64,000 nucleotides of DNA, from contig CANMJD010000001.1 of the NCBI GenBank assembly GCA_947498155.1, positions 930,001 through 994,000 on the forward strand, read 5' to 3'. This DNA is from an uncultured Pseudoruegeria sp. (GTDB taxonomy: Bacteria; Pseudomonadota; Alphaproteobacteria; Rhodobacterales; Rhodobacteraceae). Position 1 is the first letter of the stretch, and each line of letters starts with the position of its first letter. Below the pieces are notes generated by a model. That model searched no databases, was not told the DNA's origin, and was given only the letters and a program-made list of their open reading frames with translations. A program made the position numbers and the translations under genes. Positions 19,221-27,941 of the stretch are shown here, in pieces.

Positions 19221-19704
19221 GAGAACACCCCTTTTGCCGCCACAACACGGCTTCTTTCAGATGGGACCAGCCAAAGGCATGGTCACTGTCGCCATGGGCA
19301 TTCAGGTGATCAAGCCGATCCAATGCCTCAGCCAATGTAGGCCGATGCCCTTCTGGCACCCACCACATGACAAAATGCATCTTACCTAAAACCTCGAACC
19401 ACTCCTGTCGGCGGTCATAAAACTGCTTATGCACCGTGTTCCAGACAAAATTTTCAAGCGTTTCAACAGATTCCCACACCGTCAGGTTCGGGACATATTG
19501 TGAATCCCCCGCGATTGCCTGTTCGGTATTACCCGTGCCCGGCGCGCCTGAACCTTCCATCATCCAGACAAACCCCGGCATGCGTTTACCAAGCCCGTTC
19601 ACCTTATCCAGCGCATTCATAAAATCCGCCACGCGCGGATCATCGGTCGGGGCCAACAGGCGACCGACGTTTAATTCCGCAAGGTGATATCCGGGTCTAG
19701 ACAT
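19207..19704 (-). CDS. DUF3291 family protein
   Basis: A 165-residue soluble protein matching the DUF3291 family, which has an antibiotic-biosynthesis-monooxygenase-like ferredoxin fold. Visible hallmarks: 'YHLAELNVGRLLAPTDDP', 'VPNLTVWESVETLENFVWNTVHKQF' (in pieces) and 'MWWVPEGHRPTLAEALDRLDHL'. Proteins of this fold often bind heme or small aromatic compounds, but no function is established for this family. It starts three bases after the nuoF stop, deep inside the complex I cluster. Confidence 0.85.
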   Translation of the reverse strand: MSRPGYHLAELNVGRLLAPTDDPRVADFMNALDKVNGLGKRMPGFVWMMEGSGAPGTGNTEQAIAGDSQYVPNLTVWESVETLENFVWNTVHKQFYDRRQEWFEVLGKMHFVMWWVPEGHRPTLAEALDRLDHLNAHGDSDHAFGWSHLKEAVLWRQKGCSHAAE

Positions 19705-19707
19705 CGA

Positions 19708-21003
19708 CTACTCCGCCGCCACCGCGCTGACGCGCCCGGTACGTTTGTGCTTGATACGATCCTCAATTTCATTACGGAAATGGCGGATCAAGCCCTGGAT
19801 CGGCCACGCCGCTGCATCGCCAAGCGCACAAATCGTATGGCCTTCGACCTGTTTGGTCACATCCAGCAACATATCGATTTCTTCAGGCTCCGCATCGCCG
19901 GTGACCAGACGATCCATGACCCGCATCATCCAGCCTGTGCCTTCACGGCACGGCGTACACTGACCACAGCTTTCGTGTTTATAAAACTTGCTGAGCCGCC
20001 AGATGGCTTTGATCACATCAGTGTTCTGATCCATGACGATCACTGCCGCCGTCCCCAGACCCGAGCGTTGCTCGCGCAGCCAGTCAAAGTCCATGATCGC
20101 CTCATCGGCGATGTCTTTGGGCAGCAAAGGCACAGACGATCCGCCCGGAATCACCGCTTTCAGATTGTTCCAACCGCCGCGCACCCCACCACAGTGGCGT
20201 TCCAGCAATTCGCGCAGCGGGATCGACATTTCTTCTTCGACCACGCAGGGGTTCACAACATGCCCTGAAATACCGAACAGCTTGGTGCCGGCATTGTTGG
20301 GACGGCCAAATCCGGCAAACCAATCCGCGCCACGGCGCAGGATTGTTGGGATCACGGCAATGGATTCAACGTTATTCACCGTGGTCGGGCAGCCATAGAG
20401 CCCTGCACCTGCCGGAAACGGCGGCTTCATGCGTGGCATGCCTTTTTTACCTTCAAGGCTTTCCAGCAAGGCGGTTTCTTCACCGCAAATATAAGCCCCA
20501 GCGCCGTGATGTAGATAAAGATCAAAATCCCACCCAGAACCGGCAGCATTTTTGCCCAACAGCCCGTCTTCATAGGCTTCATCAATGGCGTTTTGCAGGC
20601 ATTCACGCTCACGGATGAATTCACCACGAATATAGATGTAACAGGCGTGGGCATTCATCGCGAATGAGGCCAGCAAAGCCCCTTCGATTAATGTATGCGG
20701 ATCATGGCGCATAATTTCGCGGTCTTTACAGGTACCGGGTTCGGATTCATCGGCGTTGATCACCAAATAGGCCGGACGTCCGTCGCTTTCTTTGGGCATG
20801 AAAGACCACTTCAGACCGGTCGGAAACCCCGCCCCGCCACGTCCGCGCAGACCAGAGGCCTTTGCTTCGTCAATGATCCAGTCGCGACCCTTTTTGATCA
20901 GATCACCCGTGCCGTCCCAATGTCCGCGCGCCTTAGCACCCGCCAGCGTGCGATCATGCATGCCGTAAATATTGGTAAAGATCCTGTCTTTATCTTGCAG
21001 CAT
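19708..21003 (-). CDS. nuoF: NADH-quinone oxidoreductase subunit F
   Basis: A 431-residue subunit that binds NADH and FMN and carries the 4Fe-4S cluster N3, the electron entry point of complex I. The glycine-rich NADH loop '[16 protein letters not shown]' (51-66), '[15 protein letters not shown]' and '[17 protein letters not shown]' (FMN/NADH site) are intact. Cluster ligands: '[12 protein letters not shown]' (C346, C349, C352) and C392 in 'HTICALGD'. It begins four bases after the DUF5337 gene. Confidence 0.97.
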   Translation of the reverse strand: MLQDKDRIFTNIYGMHDRTLAGAKARGHWDGTGDLIKKGRDWIIDEAKASGLRGRGGAGFPTGLKWSFMPKESDGRPAYLVINADESEPGTCKDREIMRHDPHTLIEGALLASFAMNAHACYIYIRGEFIRERECLQNAIDEAYEDGLLGKNAAGSGWDFDLYLHHGAGAYICGEETALLESLEGKKGMPRMKPPFPAGAGLYGCPTTVNNVESIAVIPTILRRGADWFAGFGRPNNAGTKLFGISGHVVNPCVVEEEMSIPLRELLERHCGGVRGGWNNLKAVIPGGSSVPLLPKDIADEAIMDFDWLREQRSGLGTAAVIVMDQNTDVIKAIWRLSKFYKHESCGQCTPCREGTGWMMRVMDRLVTGDAEPEEIDMLLDVTKQVEGHTICALGDAAAWPIQGLIRHFRNEIEDRIKHKRTGRVSAVAAE

Positions 21004-21007
21004 CTAT

Positions 21008-21238
21008 CTATCCTTCATTGTCCTGACGTCGCCGCCAGATCTGATATGTCACGACCAACGCCCAAAAGAACGCCGCCAAAGCCGCAAGATCGAACAGGAA
21101 CACAAACCGTGCCTCCAGCCCCATCTTCGGCCCAATCCATTGCGCCCCCATCCACAGAAGCATTGTCACCGCGATGACAATCCCGACCAAACGCGCACGG
21201 CGTGCCAGTCGTTTATCTTCTGCCGAGGGCTCTTGCAC
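21008..21238 (-). CDS. DUF5337-like small membrane protein
   Basis: A 76-residue protein with a charged N-terminus ('EDKRLARRARLVG'), two transmembrane helices ('IVIAVTMLLWMGAQWIG' and 'FLFDLAALAAFFWALVVTYQIW') and a basic C-terminal end. It matches the pattern of DUF5337 proteins, which are found beside nuoF in Rhodobacterales. It sits between the helix-hairpin-helix protein gene and nuoF with gaps of three and four bases. A role as a small complex I subunit or assembly protein is plausible but unproven. Confidence 0.8.
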   Translation of the reverse strand: MQEPSAEDKRLARRARLVGIVIAVTMLLWMGAQWIGPKMGLEARFVFLFDLAALAAFFWALVVTYQIWRRRQDNEG

Positions 21239-21241
21239 CGG

Positions 21242-21850
21242 TCAGGCTCCCTTTTCCAAAAGCGCCTGCGCTTGCTCAACCCATTGCTGGTTGGCAATCC
21301 GCTGTTTGCGGCCAATGCCCAGTTTCTCGGTTACTTCCGCGATATCTTCTTCGGTCCAGCCTGCGATCTGATCAAAAGTGGTGATTCCAATCTCATGCAA
21401 ACCCAAGGCAAATTTCTCCGGCAACCCTTCGATCAGGGTCAGATCATCGGTATAGCCGTCATCCGCAGCGCTCGCAGTTGTTTCTATCGTTTCTACGGGT
21501 TGTGTTTCAGCCTCTGTCCCTGTTCCCACATCATATGACGGGTCCGCTTGCACGTCAGGTTGATCGTCCTGAACGATCCGTTCTTGAATCGCGGCCATCA
21601 CCGCCTGATCTTCCTGAACAGCGATCTCTTCGGGGCGCGCATCGGCTAAAGTGCTTTCCTCCGCTGGCTCCGCCTCTGACGTGGTGGGATCTGATGACTC
21701 CTGAGCCGAGCTGCTCTGCATCCGTTTCAATACCACACCCAGAATGATAAAAATGCTGATCCCGGCGACAAGTCCGGTAAGCCCGCCCAGAACCAAGGCA
21801 ACAGTTGCCCCAAGAATGGCGGCGATCAACCAGTGTTTTACAGAATTCAT
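21242..21850 (-). CDS. Membrane-anchored protein with NuoE-like helix-hairpin-helix domain
   Basis: A 202-residue protein with a glycine-rich N-terminal membrane segment ('LIAAILGATVALVLGGLTGL' and on to 'SIFIILGVVL'), a long acidic Glu/Thr/Ala-rich linker (about residues 45-135) and a C-terminal domain 'DDLTLIEGLPEKFALGLHEI...FDQIAGWTEEDI...WVEQAQALLEKG'. That domain closely resembles the C-terminal extension of the adjacent NuoE. The start at 21850 (MNSVKHWLIAA), after AAGGGACAG, is preferred over a longer frame to 21907. It probably tethers the domain to the inner membrane near complex I; function unknown. Confidence 0.75.
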   Translation of the reverse strand: MNSVKHWLIAAILGATVALVLGGLTGLVAGISIFIILGVVLKRMQSSSAQESSDPTTSEAEPAEESTLADARPEEIAVQEDQAVMAAIQERIVQDDQPDVQADPSYDVGTGTEAETQPVETIETTASAADDGYTDDLTLIEGLPEKFALGLHEIGITTFDQIAGWTEEDIAEVTEKLGIGRKQRIANQQWVEQAQALLEKGA

Positions 21851-21874
21851 CCTTACTGTCCCTTCTCCGTCATT

Positions 21875-21890
21875 GCAGCCACATGGCTGC
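21875..21890. repeat. 16-base palindrome between nuoE and the helix-hairpin-helix gene
   Basis: GCAGCCACATGGCTGC reads as an inverted repeat with six-base arms around a four-base centre. It lies in the widest gap (131 bases) between nuoC and nuoJ. It could be a protein-binding site or an RNA hairpin; no T-tract follows. Confidence 0.35.
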
Positions 21891-21981
21891 GAAAAAGGCC
21901 TGAACATAGCGCGGGCGCACAGGCGGCGTCCGAGGGTCTTATGCTATGTGATGAGGAATGCATTCTGGATCCGGCCCCTGT

Positions 21982-23046
21982 TTATCCGTCTTGCTTCTTT
22001 GAAAATTCTGTTTCGCCACCCGCAGCAAGGATTTTCGCCTGCTCGATCCAGCCGTCGCGCTCGATCCGGCCCTTAAAGCTGAGACGGGCGTCTACCCAGC
22101 TCACTTCTTCGGGGCCCCAACTGGCCACCTGATCAAAATGGTAAAAGCCCAGATCATTCAGCAGCCCCTCAAGCTTGGGTCCAACCCCCTTGAGCAGCTT
22201 CAGATCATCGGGTTTGCCGTCGCGCGCGCCACCCAGCAGGGCGGGCTCTTTTTCTGCCACTTCGGCAACCTCTGCGGCAGCGGGTTTGGGCGCTGGCGCG
22301 GATTTGGCTTTGGGTGCCGGTTTTGCGGTCTTGTCGCTACGATCGAGCCAGGGGGTCAGAAGCGGGACTTCGGTGCCGTCGATCCGCTTGACCGTATCAC
22401 CTATGTCCGCCGCCAGTTGCACAGAGCCATTATACTGTTTTTTGCCGCTGTCATGGTCGGTCAGGCTCGTCAGCCCCGACAAGGGCTCTGCTGCATAACG
22501 ACCGTTCTGTGGACCCGGCGTCGGCACCTTGCCTGCCGCTAAGTCATCCAGCATCGCGGCGAAACCCTCGGCCGTCAGGTCTTCGTAATAATCTTTGCCA
22601 ATCTGGGCCATTGGTGCGTTGGCGCAGGCCCCCAGACATTCGACTTCTTCCCAGCTGAATTTACCGTCAGCCGACAGCGCGTGGGGTTTGGCGGCGATCT
22701 TTTCCTTGCAGACACCGATCAGGTCTTCCGCCCCACAGATCATGCAGGAGGTGGTGCCGCAAATCTGGATATGTGCCACGGAACCAACGGGTTGCAGTTG
22801 AAACATAAAGTAAAAAGACGCCACTTCCAAAGCGCGGATATAGGCCATGTCCAACATGTCAGCGATGGCTTCAATCGCTGGACGGGTCAGCCAGCCCTCT
22901 TGTTCCTGCGCCCGCCACAACAGTGGAATAATCGCGCTGGCCTGACGGCCTTCGGGGTATTTGGTCATTTGCGCTTCGGCCCATGCCTGATTGGCAGGGG
23001 TAAAGGCAAAACTGTCGGGTTGCTCAGGGTGCAGTCGGCGCAGCAT
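21982..23046 (-). CDS. nuoE: NADH-quinone oxidoreductase subunit E with C-terminal extension
   Basis: A 354-residue subunit; the thioredoxin-like core of about 170 residues carries the 2Fe-2S cluster N1a with ligands C96, C101 ('CGTTSC'), C137 and C141 ('CLGAC'). Beyond the core comes a Pro/Ala/Lys-rich linker (about 220-275) and a helix-hairpin-helix-like domain starting '[20 protein letters not shown]'. Core-only NuoE (as in E. coli) lacks this extension, which is typical of Rhodobacterales. The same domain recurs in the next gene downstream. Its ATG overlaps the preceding stop by one base (TGATG). Confidence 0.96.
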   Translation of the reverse strand: MLRRLHPEQPDSFAFTPANQAWAEAQMTKYPEGRQASAIIPLLWRAQEQEGWLTRPAIEAIADMLDMAYIRALEVASFYFMFQLQPVGSVAHIQICGTTSCMICGAEDLIGVCKEKIAAKPHALSADGKFSWEEVECLGACANAPMAQIGKDYYEDLTAEGFAAMLDDLAAGKVPTPGPQNGRYAAEPLSGLTSLTDHDSGKKQYNGSVQLAADIGDTVKRIDGTEVPLLTPWLDRSDKTAKPAPKAKSAPAPKPAAAEVAEVAEKEPALLGGARDGKPDDLKLLKGVGPKLEGLLNDLGFYHFDQVASWGPEEVSWVDARLSFKGRIERDGWIEQAKILAAGGETEFSKKQDG

Positions 23047-23414
23047 CAGACAGCGTCTCCGTTTGTGAAGAGGGCGTAGAGACTGATCGCAGAGGCAACC
23101 ATAGCCAGAACGCCCGATAAGGTGTGTTTAAGATGCGGATGTCCTGCACGGGCGTAGATCACGCCATCTGCAAGGCCCAGAAAGGCGCAAACCGCAAAGA
23201 AGAAAGCCGTCATTTTAAGATCGGCAAAGAAGAAAATACCAACGGCCAAAGCAGCGAAAGCCGTGTAGCGATCCGCCATCACCGTTGGCAATTTTTCAAG
23301 GCGGTGCGTGGTTTCGCGCAGGCCCCGTGCCGGATCGGTCCAGAACAAATAGGCCAAATACGCCAGCAAAAGCAGCGTGATCAGCAGGCATATGTTCACC
23401 AGACCCAAAAGCAT
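23046..23414 (-). CDS. Small four-helix membrane protein between nuoD and nuoE
   Basis: A 122-residue hydrophobic protein with about four predicted helices: '[20 protein letters not shown]', '[20 protein letters not shown]', '[20 protein letters not shown]' and '[18 protein letters not shown]'. No named domain is recognised. It overlaps the nuoD stop and the nuoE start by one base each (TGATG on both sides), so translation is tightly coupled to these peripheral-arm subunits. A membrane assembly factor or accessory subunit is a reasonable guess only. Confidence 0.75.
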   Translation of the reverse strand: MLLGLVNICLLITLLLLAYLAYLFWTDPARGLRETTHRLEKLPTVMADRYTAFAALAVGIFFFADLKMTAFFFAVCAFLGLADGVIYARAGHPHLKHTLSGVLAMVASAISLYALFTNGDAV

Positions 23415-24622
23415 CAGCGGTCGATCTCCCCAAAGACCACATCCATGGTCCCGATGATCGCCGCCACATCGGCCAATTGGTGACCGCTGGCAATGAAATC
23501 CATGGCTTGCAGATGCAGAAAACCCGGGGCGCGCAGCTTGGCGCGGTAGGGTTTATTCGTACCATCCGCCACCAAATACACGCCAAATTCACCCTTTGGC
23601 GCTTCGACGGCGGCATAAACTTCGCCTGCGGGTACATGGAAGCCTTCTGTGTAGAGTTTGAAGTGATGGATAAGAGCTTCCATCGATGTTTTCATCTCAC
23701 CGCGTTTGGGAGGCGTGAGCTTGCCCCGGGCCAGAATATCACCCTTCTCCACCCGCAGTTTCGCGCAAGCCTGTTTAATGATTTTCAGGCTCTCGCGCAT
23801 TTCCTGCATACGACACAAATAGCGATCAAAGCAGTCGCCATTTTTGCCAACAGGGATGTCGAATTCAAATTCATCATAACATTCATAGGGTTGCGAACGC
23901 CGCAAATCCCACGGCAAGCCCGAACCGCGAACCATCACACCGGAAAAACCCCAGTCCTGAATGTCTTTTTCAGTGATGATCCCAATGTCGGCATTGCGTT
24001 GCTTGAACACGCGGTTTTCAGTCAACAAACCGTCAATATCTGCCAGAACAGCCGGGAATTCATCGGCCCATGTGTCGATATCTTCGATCAGCTCGGGCGG
24101 CAGGTCTTGATGCACACCACCGGGGCGGAAATAGGCCGCGTGCAGACGCGCACCACAGGCCCGCTCATAGAACACCATCAGCTTTTCGCGCTCTTCAAAG
24201 CCCCAAAGCGGTGGCGTCAACGCCCCCACATCCATGGCTTGAGTCGTGACGTTCAACAGATGATTCAGGATACGGCCAATTTCCGAGTAAAGCACACGGA
24301 TCAAAGAGGCCCGACGGGGCACTTCTACGCCGGTCAGCTTTTCAATCGCCAAACACCAAGCGTGCTCCTGATTCATCGGAGCCACATAGTCGAGGCGGTC
24401 AAAATACGGCAGGTTTTGCAGGTAGGTCCGACTTTCCATCAGCTTTTCTGTGCCACGATGCAATAGGCCGATATGCGGATCACAGCGTTCGACAATCTCA
24501 CCGTCGAGCTCCAACACCAGACGCAAAACCCCGTGCGCCGCAGGGTGTTGCGGACCGAAGTTCAAGTTGAAATTGCGGATTTTCTGCTCGCCCGTCAGAG
24601 CGTCGTCAAAGTTTCCGTCCAT
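23414..24622 (-). CDS. nuoD: NADH-quinone oxidoreductase subunit D
   Basis: A 402-residue 49-kDa-type subunit that forms the quinone pocket together with NuoB. The family begins with '[22 protein letters not shown]' (split here as description), with the conserved histidines of the loop 'GPQHPAAHG' and '[12 protein letters not shown]'; it ends '[20 protein letters not shown]' as expected. NuoC and NuoD are separate, not fused, and a sulfotransferase gene lies between them with three-base gaps. Confidence 0.97.
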   Translation of the reverse strand: MDGNFDDALTGEQKIRNFNLNFGPQHPAAHGVLRLVLELDGEIVERCDPHIGLLHRGTEKLMESRTYLQNLPYFDRLDYVAPMNQEHAWCLAIEKLTGVEVPRRASLIRVLYSEIGRILNHLLNVTTQAMDVGALTPPLWGFEEREKLMVFYERACGARLHAAYFRPGGVHQDLPPELIEDIDTWADEFPAVLADIDGLLTENRVFKQRNADIGIITEKDIQDWGFSGVMVRGSGLPWDLRRSQPYECYDEFEFDIPVGKNGDCFDRYLCRMQEMRESLKIIKQACAKLRVEKGDILARGKLTPPKRGEMKTSMEALIHHFKLYTEGFHVPAGEVYAAVEAPKGEFGVYLVADGTNKPYRAKLRAPGFLHLQAMDFIASGHQLADVAAIIGTMDVVFGEIDR

Positions 24623-24625
24623 ATC

Positions 24626-25504
24626 CTAGGCCCTCGCCATATTCTGTTGCCAGCGGTCAGGCAGCGTCGAAAAACGCTCTGCCACGGCGGTGTATTGGTC
24701 TTGCAAGATGATCTGCGCCCGATGCCGTCGATCTTCGGAAAGAACAAGGGCTTCGCCTTCATGTACTTTCCGGTCTGTCTTAGCGGGATGATAAGACAAG
24801 CCGAGAAAGCTGCAAATGCGCTCTATCGTCCGATCCGAAAACAACTCTTCAAAGAACAAAACCAGACGTTGGCTGTCGGGCACAGATATCTCGAGGTTGC
24901 GCAGTGTTGTTTTGTAGTCAGAGCGTTTTAGCGGGTCGGAGTTATCCCCCCGCAGCGCTGCATCCATTAGCTCGTTGGCCCTCGTGGCCATATCCTCTGG
25001 CGCTTCAGAATTCCGACGCGCCAGCATCCGTACGTTGGACCACAGCCGGTCCACCGGATCGCGCAGAATGTAAATGAATCGCGTGCCCGTCGCCAAGCCC
25101 GCCATTTCACCAAGAGTCGCTGCCGGCAGCATCGCATATGCGGGCGTGATATCCCCAACCAGCCGCGCAGATCCGGCCTGATCAAACATGAAATCCAGAT
25201 AGGAGCGATGGCCCTCACGGGGGCCGGTCAGCACCTGCAAGCCGCGCTCCATATCCTGAAGCTGTCGTTGTTTGGCCGCCACTTTGGCGGCAGGCATCCC
25301 AGAAAGGGCGGCCTTTTCGGTCTTGATCCGGCGCCGCAACGCCTTGATCTGCCACGGGTTTTCGCCCCGATTCAGGGTATCGAAATAGTGCAGTTCCTTA
25401 AGGCTCGACATGGCGCACTCCGGGTGCCGCGACAAATAACGGTAGAGCCAGCTGGTCCCCGCCTTGGTCGCACCAATCCCGTATAAGAGCGTCGCCTGCG
25501 CCAT
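24626..25504 (-). CDS. Sulfotransferase embedded between nuoC and nuoD
   Basis: A 292-residue protein of the PAPS-dependent sulfotransferase family. The 5'-phosphosulfate loop 'KAGTSWLYRYL' (residues 14-24) and the 3'-phosphate site 'LRDPVDRLWSNVRM' (147-160) are intact, so the enzyme looks functional. Such enzymes sulfate carbohydrates, lipids or small molecules; the acceptor cannot be told. It lies between nuoC and nuoD with only three bases on each side, so it is surely co-transcribed with complex I, an unusual place for this family. Lateral insertion into the cluster is inferred. Confidence 0.88.
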   Translation of the reverse strand: MAQATLLYGIGATKAGTSWLYRYLSRHPECAMSSLKELHYFDTLNRGENPWQIKALRRRIKTEKAALSGMPAAKVAAKQRQLQDMERGLQVLTGPREGHRSYLDFMFDQAGSARLVGDITPAYAMLPAATLGEMAGLATGTRFIYILRDPVDRLWSNVRMLARRNSEAPEDMATRANELMDAALRGDNSDPLKRSDYKTTLRNLEISVPDSQRLVLFFEELFSDRTIERICSFLGLSYHPAKTDRKVHEGEALVLSEDRRHRAQIILQDQYTAVAERFSTLPDRWQQNMARA

Positions 25505-25507
25505 AGG

Positions 25508-26119
25508 TTACCCCTTTGCTCCGTCCGTCTTTTCATCGCCGGGCAGGATATACTCCGCACCCTCCCAAGGGGACATGAAATCAAATTGGCGGTATTCTTG
25601 TGTCAGGCTGACAGGTTCGTAAACGACGCGTTTTTCAACTTCGTCATAGCGCACTTCGGTATAGCCGGTTGTCGGAAAATCCTTGCGCAATGGATAGCCA
25701 CGAAACCCGTAATCCGTCAGGATACGACGCAGGTCGGGATGACCGGAAAACAAAATCCCGAACATGTCAAAGATTTCACGCTCAAACCAATTGGCCGCCG
25801 GATAGGGATCGATGACAGAAGGCACCAGATCGTCTTCGCGAATACGCACCCGCACCCGCACCCGCTGGTTCGTATACATCGACAGGAAATGATAGACGAC
25901 ATCAAACCGCTTTTCGCGGCTCGGGTAATCAACGGCGGTGATATCCACCAAGGTGGAGAATTTGCAATTGCGGTCGGACTTGAGGAATTCTGCGAAAGAA
26001 ACCAAAGAGGCCAAGGTCACTTCGACGTTCAACTCATCACGTTCGACCGAATGTGACAACACACAATCCGGCCGTTTCAGCGCGATATGTGCTCCAAGTT
26101 CATTCAATGCTTCATTCAT
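25508..26119 (-). CDS. nuoC: NADH-quinone oxidoreductase subunit C
   Basis: A 203-residue 30-kDa-type subunit of the peripheral arm. The family signature 'ERE(I)FDMFGI' is visible as '[20 protein letters not shown]', followed by '[19 protein letters not shown]'. Length is normal for alphaproteobacteria. The ATG overlaps the stop of a doubtful small ORF by four bases. It is probably the first certain gene of a second nuo transcription unit, because nuoB ends at its own terminator. Confidence 0.96.
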   Translation of the reverse strand: MNEALNELGAHIALKRPDCVLSHSVERDELNVEVTLASLVSFAEFLKSDRNCKFSTLVDITAVDYPSREKRFDVVYHFLSMYTNQRVRVRVRIREDDLVPSVIDPYPAANWFEREIFDMFGILFSGHPDLRRILTDYGFRGYPLRKDFPTTGYTEVRYDEVEKRVVYEPVSLTQEYRQFDFMSPWEGAEYILPGDEKTDGAKG

Positions 26120-26340
26120 AGCTGAACGGCCCCTCTTAGGTCATGGCGCAAGGTCTTGGACAGGTCAAAAAAAAGGCGCTGGACACCAGAAGACACCACG
26201 GCCATCGGCCCGTTGTCCGCAAAAAAATGCAGGTCTTCGGTCTGTCCCACGTTGAGCCCTCGTATTGCTGCCCAATTCTCAAGGAAATCAGGATCCTTGA
26301 ATTCTGAAATCCTTATAGGATCAACCCCCTTGAACCACAA
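26116..26340 (-). CDS. Doubtful small ORF upstream of nuoC
   Basis: A 74-codon frame beginning with TTG ([14 protein letters not shown]) whose TGA overlaps the nuoC ATG (ATGA). No domain is recognised. Codon use in the first 20 codons (CCT, ATA, AGG, TCA) is unlike the neighbouring genes, and no ATG start is available before codon 46. The overlap with nuoC favours it, the composition and start do not; it could be a remnant of the event that brought in the neighbouring glycosyltransferase-like gene. Confidence 0.35.
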   Translation of the reverse strand: MWFKGVDPIRISEFKDPDFLENWAAIRGLNVGQTEDLHFFADNGPMAVVSSGVQRLFFDLSKTLRHDLRGAVQL

Positions 26341-26381
26341 TAGGGCGCACTGTCATAGGGCCTGTGTTCTCGCGGAAAATC

Positions 26382-26410
26382 TTGCCCCCAGCGGCGGGTC
26401 TTCGTAACAT
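26382..26410 (+). promoter_or_regulatory. Candidate promoter of the glycosyltransferase-like gene
   Basis: TTGCCC at 26382-26387 and TAACAT at 26405-26410 are separated by 17 bases, giving a leader of about 30 bases before the ATG at 26446. The same 105-base gap must also hold the minus-strand promoter for nuoC onward, for which I see no clear match. Confidence 0.35.
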
Positions 26411-26445
26411 AGGGACAACTAAACCGGGATCAGAGGCAGATCAAA

Positions 26446-27345
26446 ATGCAAACGGGCTATTTTTTCGTCATGGACGGCCAGCGCTTTGAGGCGCAATCCA
26501 TCCTGCTTGCGACCTCTTTGCGCATGCAGATGGGTGACGATTTCCCGATTATCGCCTATGTGCCCGAGGCCAGTTTCAATAAAATCACCCGCATTGCGCG
26601 CAAAATGATGACGATCCTAAAGGTCGATATCCGGGCTTTTTCAACAGAGGCCGGTACCTGGGCTGAAAAATACCCCCACGGCAATAAGATACTGGCCAGC
26701 GTTCAACCGCGTGATTGGGACGTCAGCGTGTTTCTGGATAGCGACACGGTTTGCCTAAGCCCAATGGATTTTTCCGATTGCGGCGAAACGCCCTGCCTTG
26801 CCGCAGTGCCCGAGGGGGTGCCGACATGGGGGCGTGATGATGCCGACTGGATCCTTCCCTACAGCCTGTTTGACTTGCCGTTGCCCAGCGAACGAGTGCA
26901 GATGGCGCGCGGTCGGCGCGTTTCTACCCTTCCCTATTTCAACGGTGGCATGGTCGCCTTTAAAGAAGCCCCGGATGCGGAGGGCAAACGCCTGCCGGAC
27001 CTGTGGCTGGACACGGCCCTGACGCTGGACCATCACCCCGATTTACCGAAAAAGCGGCCCTGGCTGGATCAGATTTCGCTGCCCATTGCCATGGCACGAC
27101 TAGGCGGAAAGATGATCGTCAAACCCACGGGCTATAACTATTCGCTCTATCGGCGGGATGCGCTGGCCGACCATCCGACGATCAATCTTGCGCATTACCA
27201 TATGCCGGCGGTGTTTCGTAAATGGGCTGCCTGCCGCGCGGTTTCCGACGCCGCCTTGGATCGCTGCCCACAAAAATTGCGAATCCACCTGCGCCGCCGC
27301 TTTGGTACTTTCCTGAAACAGGACTGGGCCGAAGCGGCCGAATAA
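26446..27345 (+). CDS. Glycosyltransferase-like protein (GT-A fold, DXD motif)
   Basis: A 299-residue protein with the features of a nucleotide-sugar-dependent glycosyltransferase of the GT8/GT-A type: an N-terminal alternating fold ('QSILLATSLRMQMGDDFPIIAYVP'), a DXD metal site in 'VFLDSDTVCL' (D98, D100), and 'YFNGGMVAFKEAP', the usual acceptor-side segment. A basic C-terminus follows. It is encoded against the nuo genes, exactly between nuoB and nuoC, and converges on nuoB. Sugar and acceptor are unknown; together with the nearby sulfotransferase it may modify surface glycans, which is inference. Confidence 0.7.
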   Translation: MQTGYFFVMDGQRFEAQSILLATSLRMQMGDDFPIIAYVPEASFNKITRIARKMMTILKVDIRAFSTEAGTWAEKYPHGNKILASVQPRDWDVSVFLDSDTVCLSPMDFSDCGETPCLAAVPEGVPTWGRDDADWILPYSLFDLPLPSERVQMARGRRVSTLPYFNGGMVAFKEAPDAEGKRLPDLWLDTALTLDHHPDLPKKRPWLDQISLPIAMARLGGKMIVKPTGYNYSLYRRDALADHPTINLAHYHMPAVFRKWAACRAVSDAALDRCPQKLRIHLRRRFGTFLKQDWAEAAE

Positions 27346-27352
27346 AACACAT

Positions 27353-27381
27353 AAAAAAAAGCCCCCTGCACAGCAAGGGGC
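27353..27381 (-). terminator. Intrinsic terminator after nuoB
   Basis: The stem GCCCCCTGC/GCAAGGGGC (27361-27369 with 27373-27381, one mismatch) is followed, reading the minus strand, by eight T (27360-27353). It lies 27 bases after the nuoB stop and would end a nuoAB transcript, so nuoC-N must be transcribed from another promoter or by read-through. Confidence 0.85.
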
Positions 27382-27407
27382 CCTTAAGTCGTCAATCGCG
27401 CATACGC

Positions 27408-27941
27408 CTATCGGGTAATTGTTCCGGTGCGGCGAATTTTACGCTGAAGCTGTAACACCCCATAGAGCAACGCTTCTGCCGTTGGCGGGCATCCGGGCAC
27501 ATAAACATCCACCGGCACAATGCGATCACAGCCCCGCACAACCGAATAGCTATAGTGGTAGTACCCACCACCATTCGCGCAGGACCCCATAGATATCACA
27601 TAGCGCGGCTCTGGCATCTGGTCATAGACCTTGCGCAGGGCTGGTGCCATTTTATTGGTCAGCGTGCCCGCCACAATCATCAGATCAGACTGGCGCGGAG
27701 AAGCGCGCGGGGCGGTACCAAACCGCTCCAGATCATAACGGGGCATAGCGCTATGCATCATCTCAACCGCACAGCAGGCCAAGCCAAACGTCATCCAGTG
27801 CAACGAGCCGGTGCGCGCCCAGTTGATAATATCTTCGGTCGAGGTCAGCAGAAAACCCTTGTCCTGCAACTCTTTGTTCAACGCCTGCGTTGAAACCTCT
27901 TTGTCAGCGCCAGCTGTATTCACTGAGGTGCTCACTCCCAT
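27408..27941 (-). CDS. nuoB: NADH-quinone oxidoreductase subunit B
   Basis: A 177-residue subunit carrying cluster N2, the last iron-sulfur centre before quinone. Ligands are visible: the adjacent pair C56-C57 in '[14 protein letters not shown]', C121 in 'MGSCANGGG' and C151 in '[13 protein letters not shown]'. The start at 27941 (MGVSTSVNT) follows AAAGGAGCG and overlaps the nuoA stop by ten bases; a frame start at 27962 is less likely. It is followed by a terminator and a gene of opposite orientation, which separates it from nuoC. Confidence 0.97.
   Translation of the reverse strand: MGVSTSVNTAGADKEVSTQALNKELQDKGFLLTSTEDIINWARTGSLHWMTFGLACCAVEMMHSAMPRYDLERFGTAPRASPRQSDLMIVAGTLTNKMAPALRKVYDQMPEPRYVISMGSCANGGGYYHYSYSVVRGCDRIVPVDVYVPGCPPTAEALLYGVLQLQRKIRRTGTITR

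Noticed and set aside
23477-24466. 329-codon open frame antisense to nuoD
   Set aside because: Mirror frame of a strongly supported gene; composition atypical of proteins.
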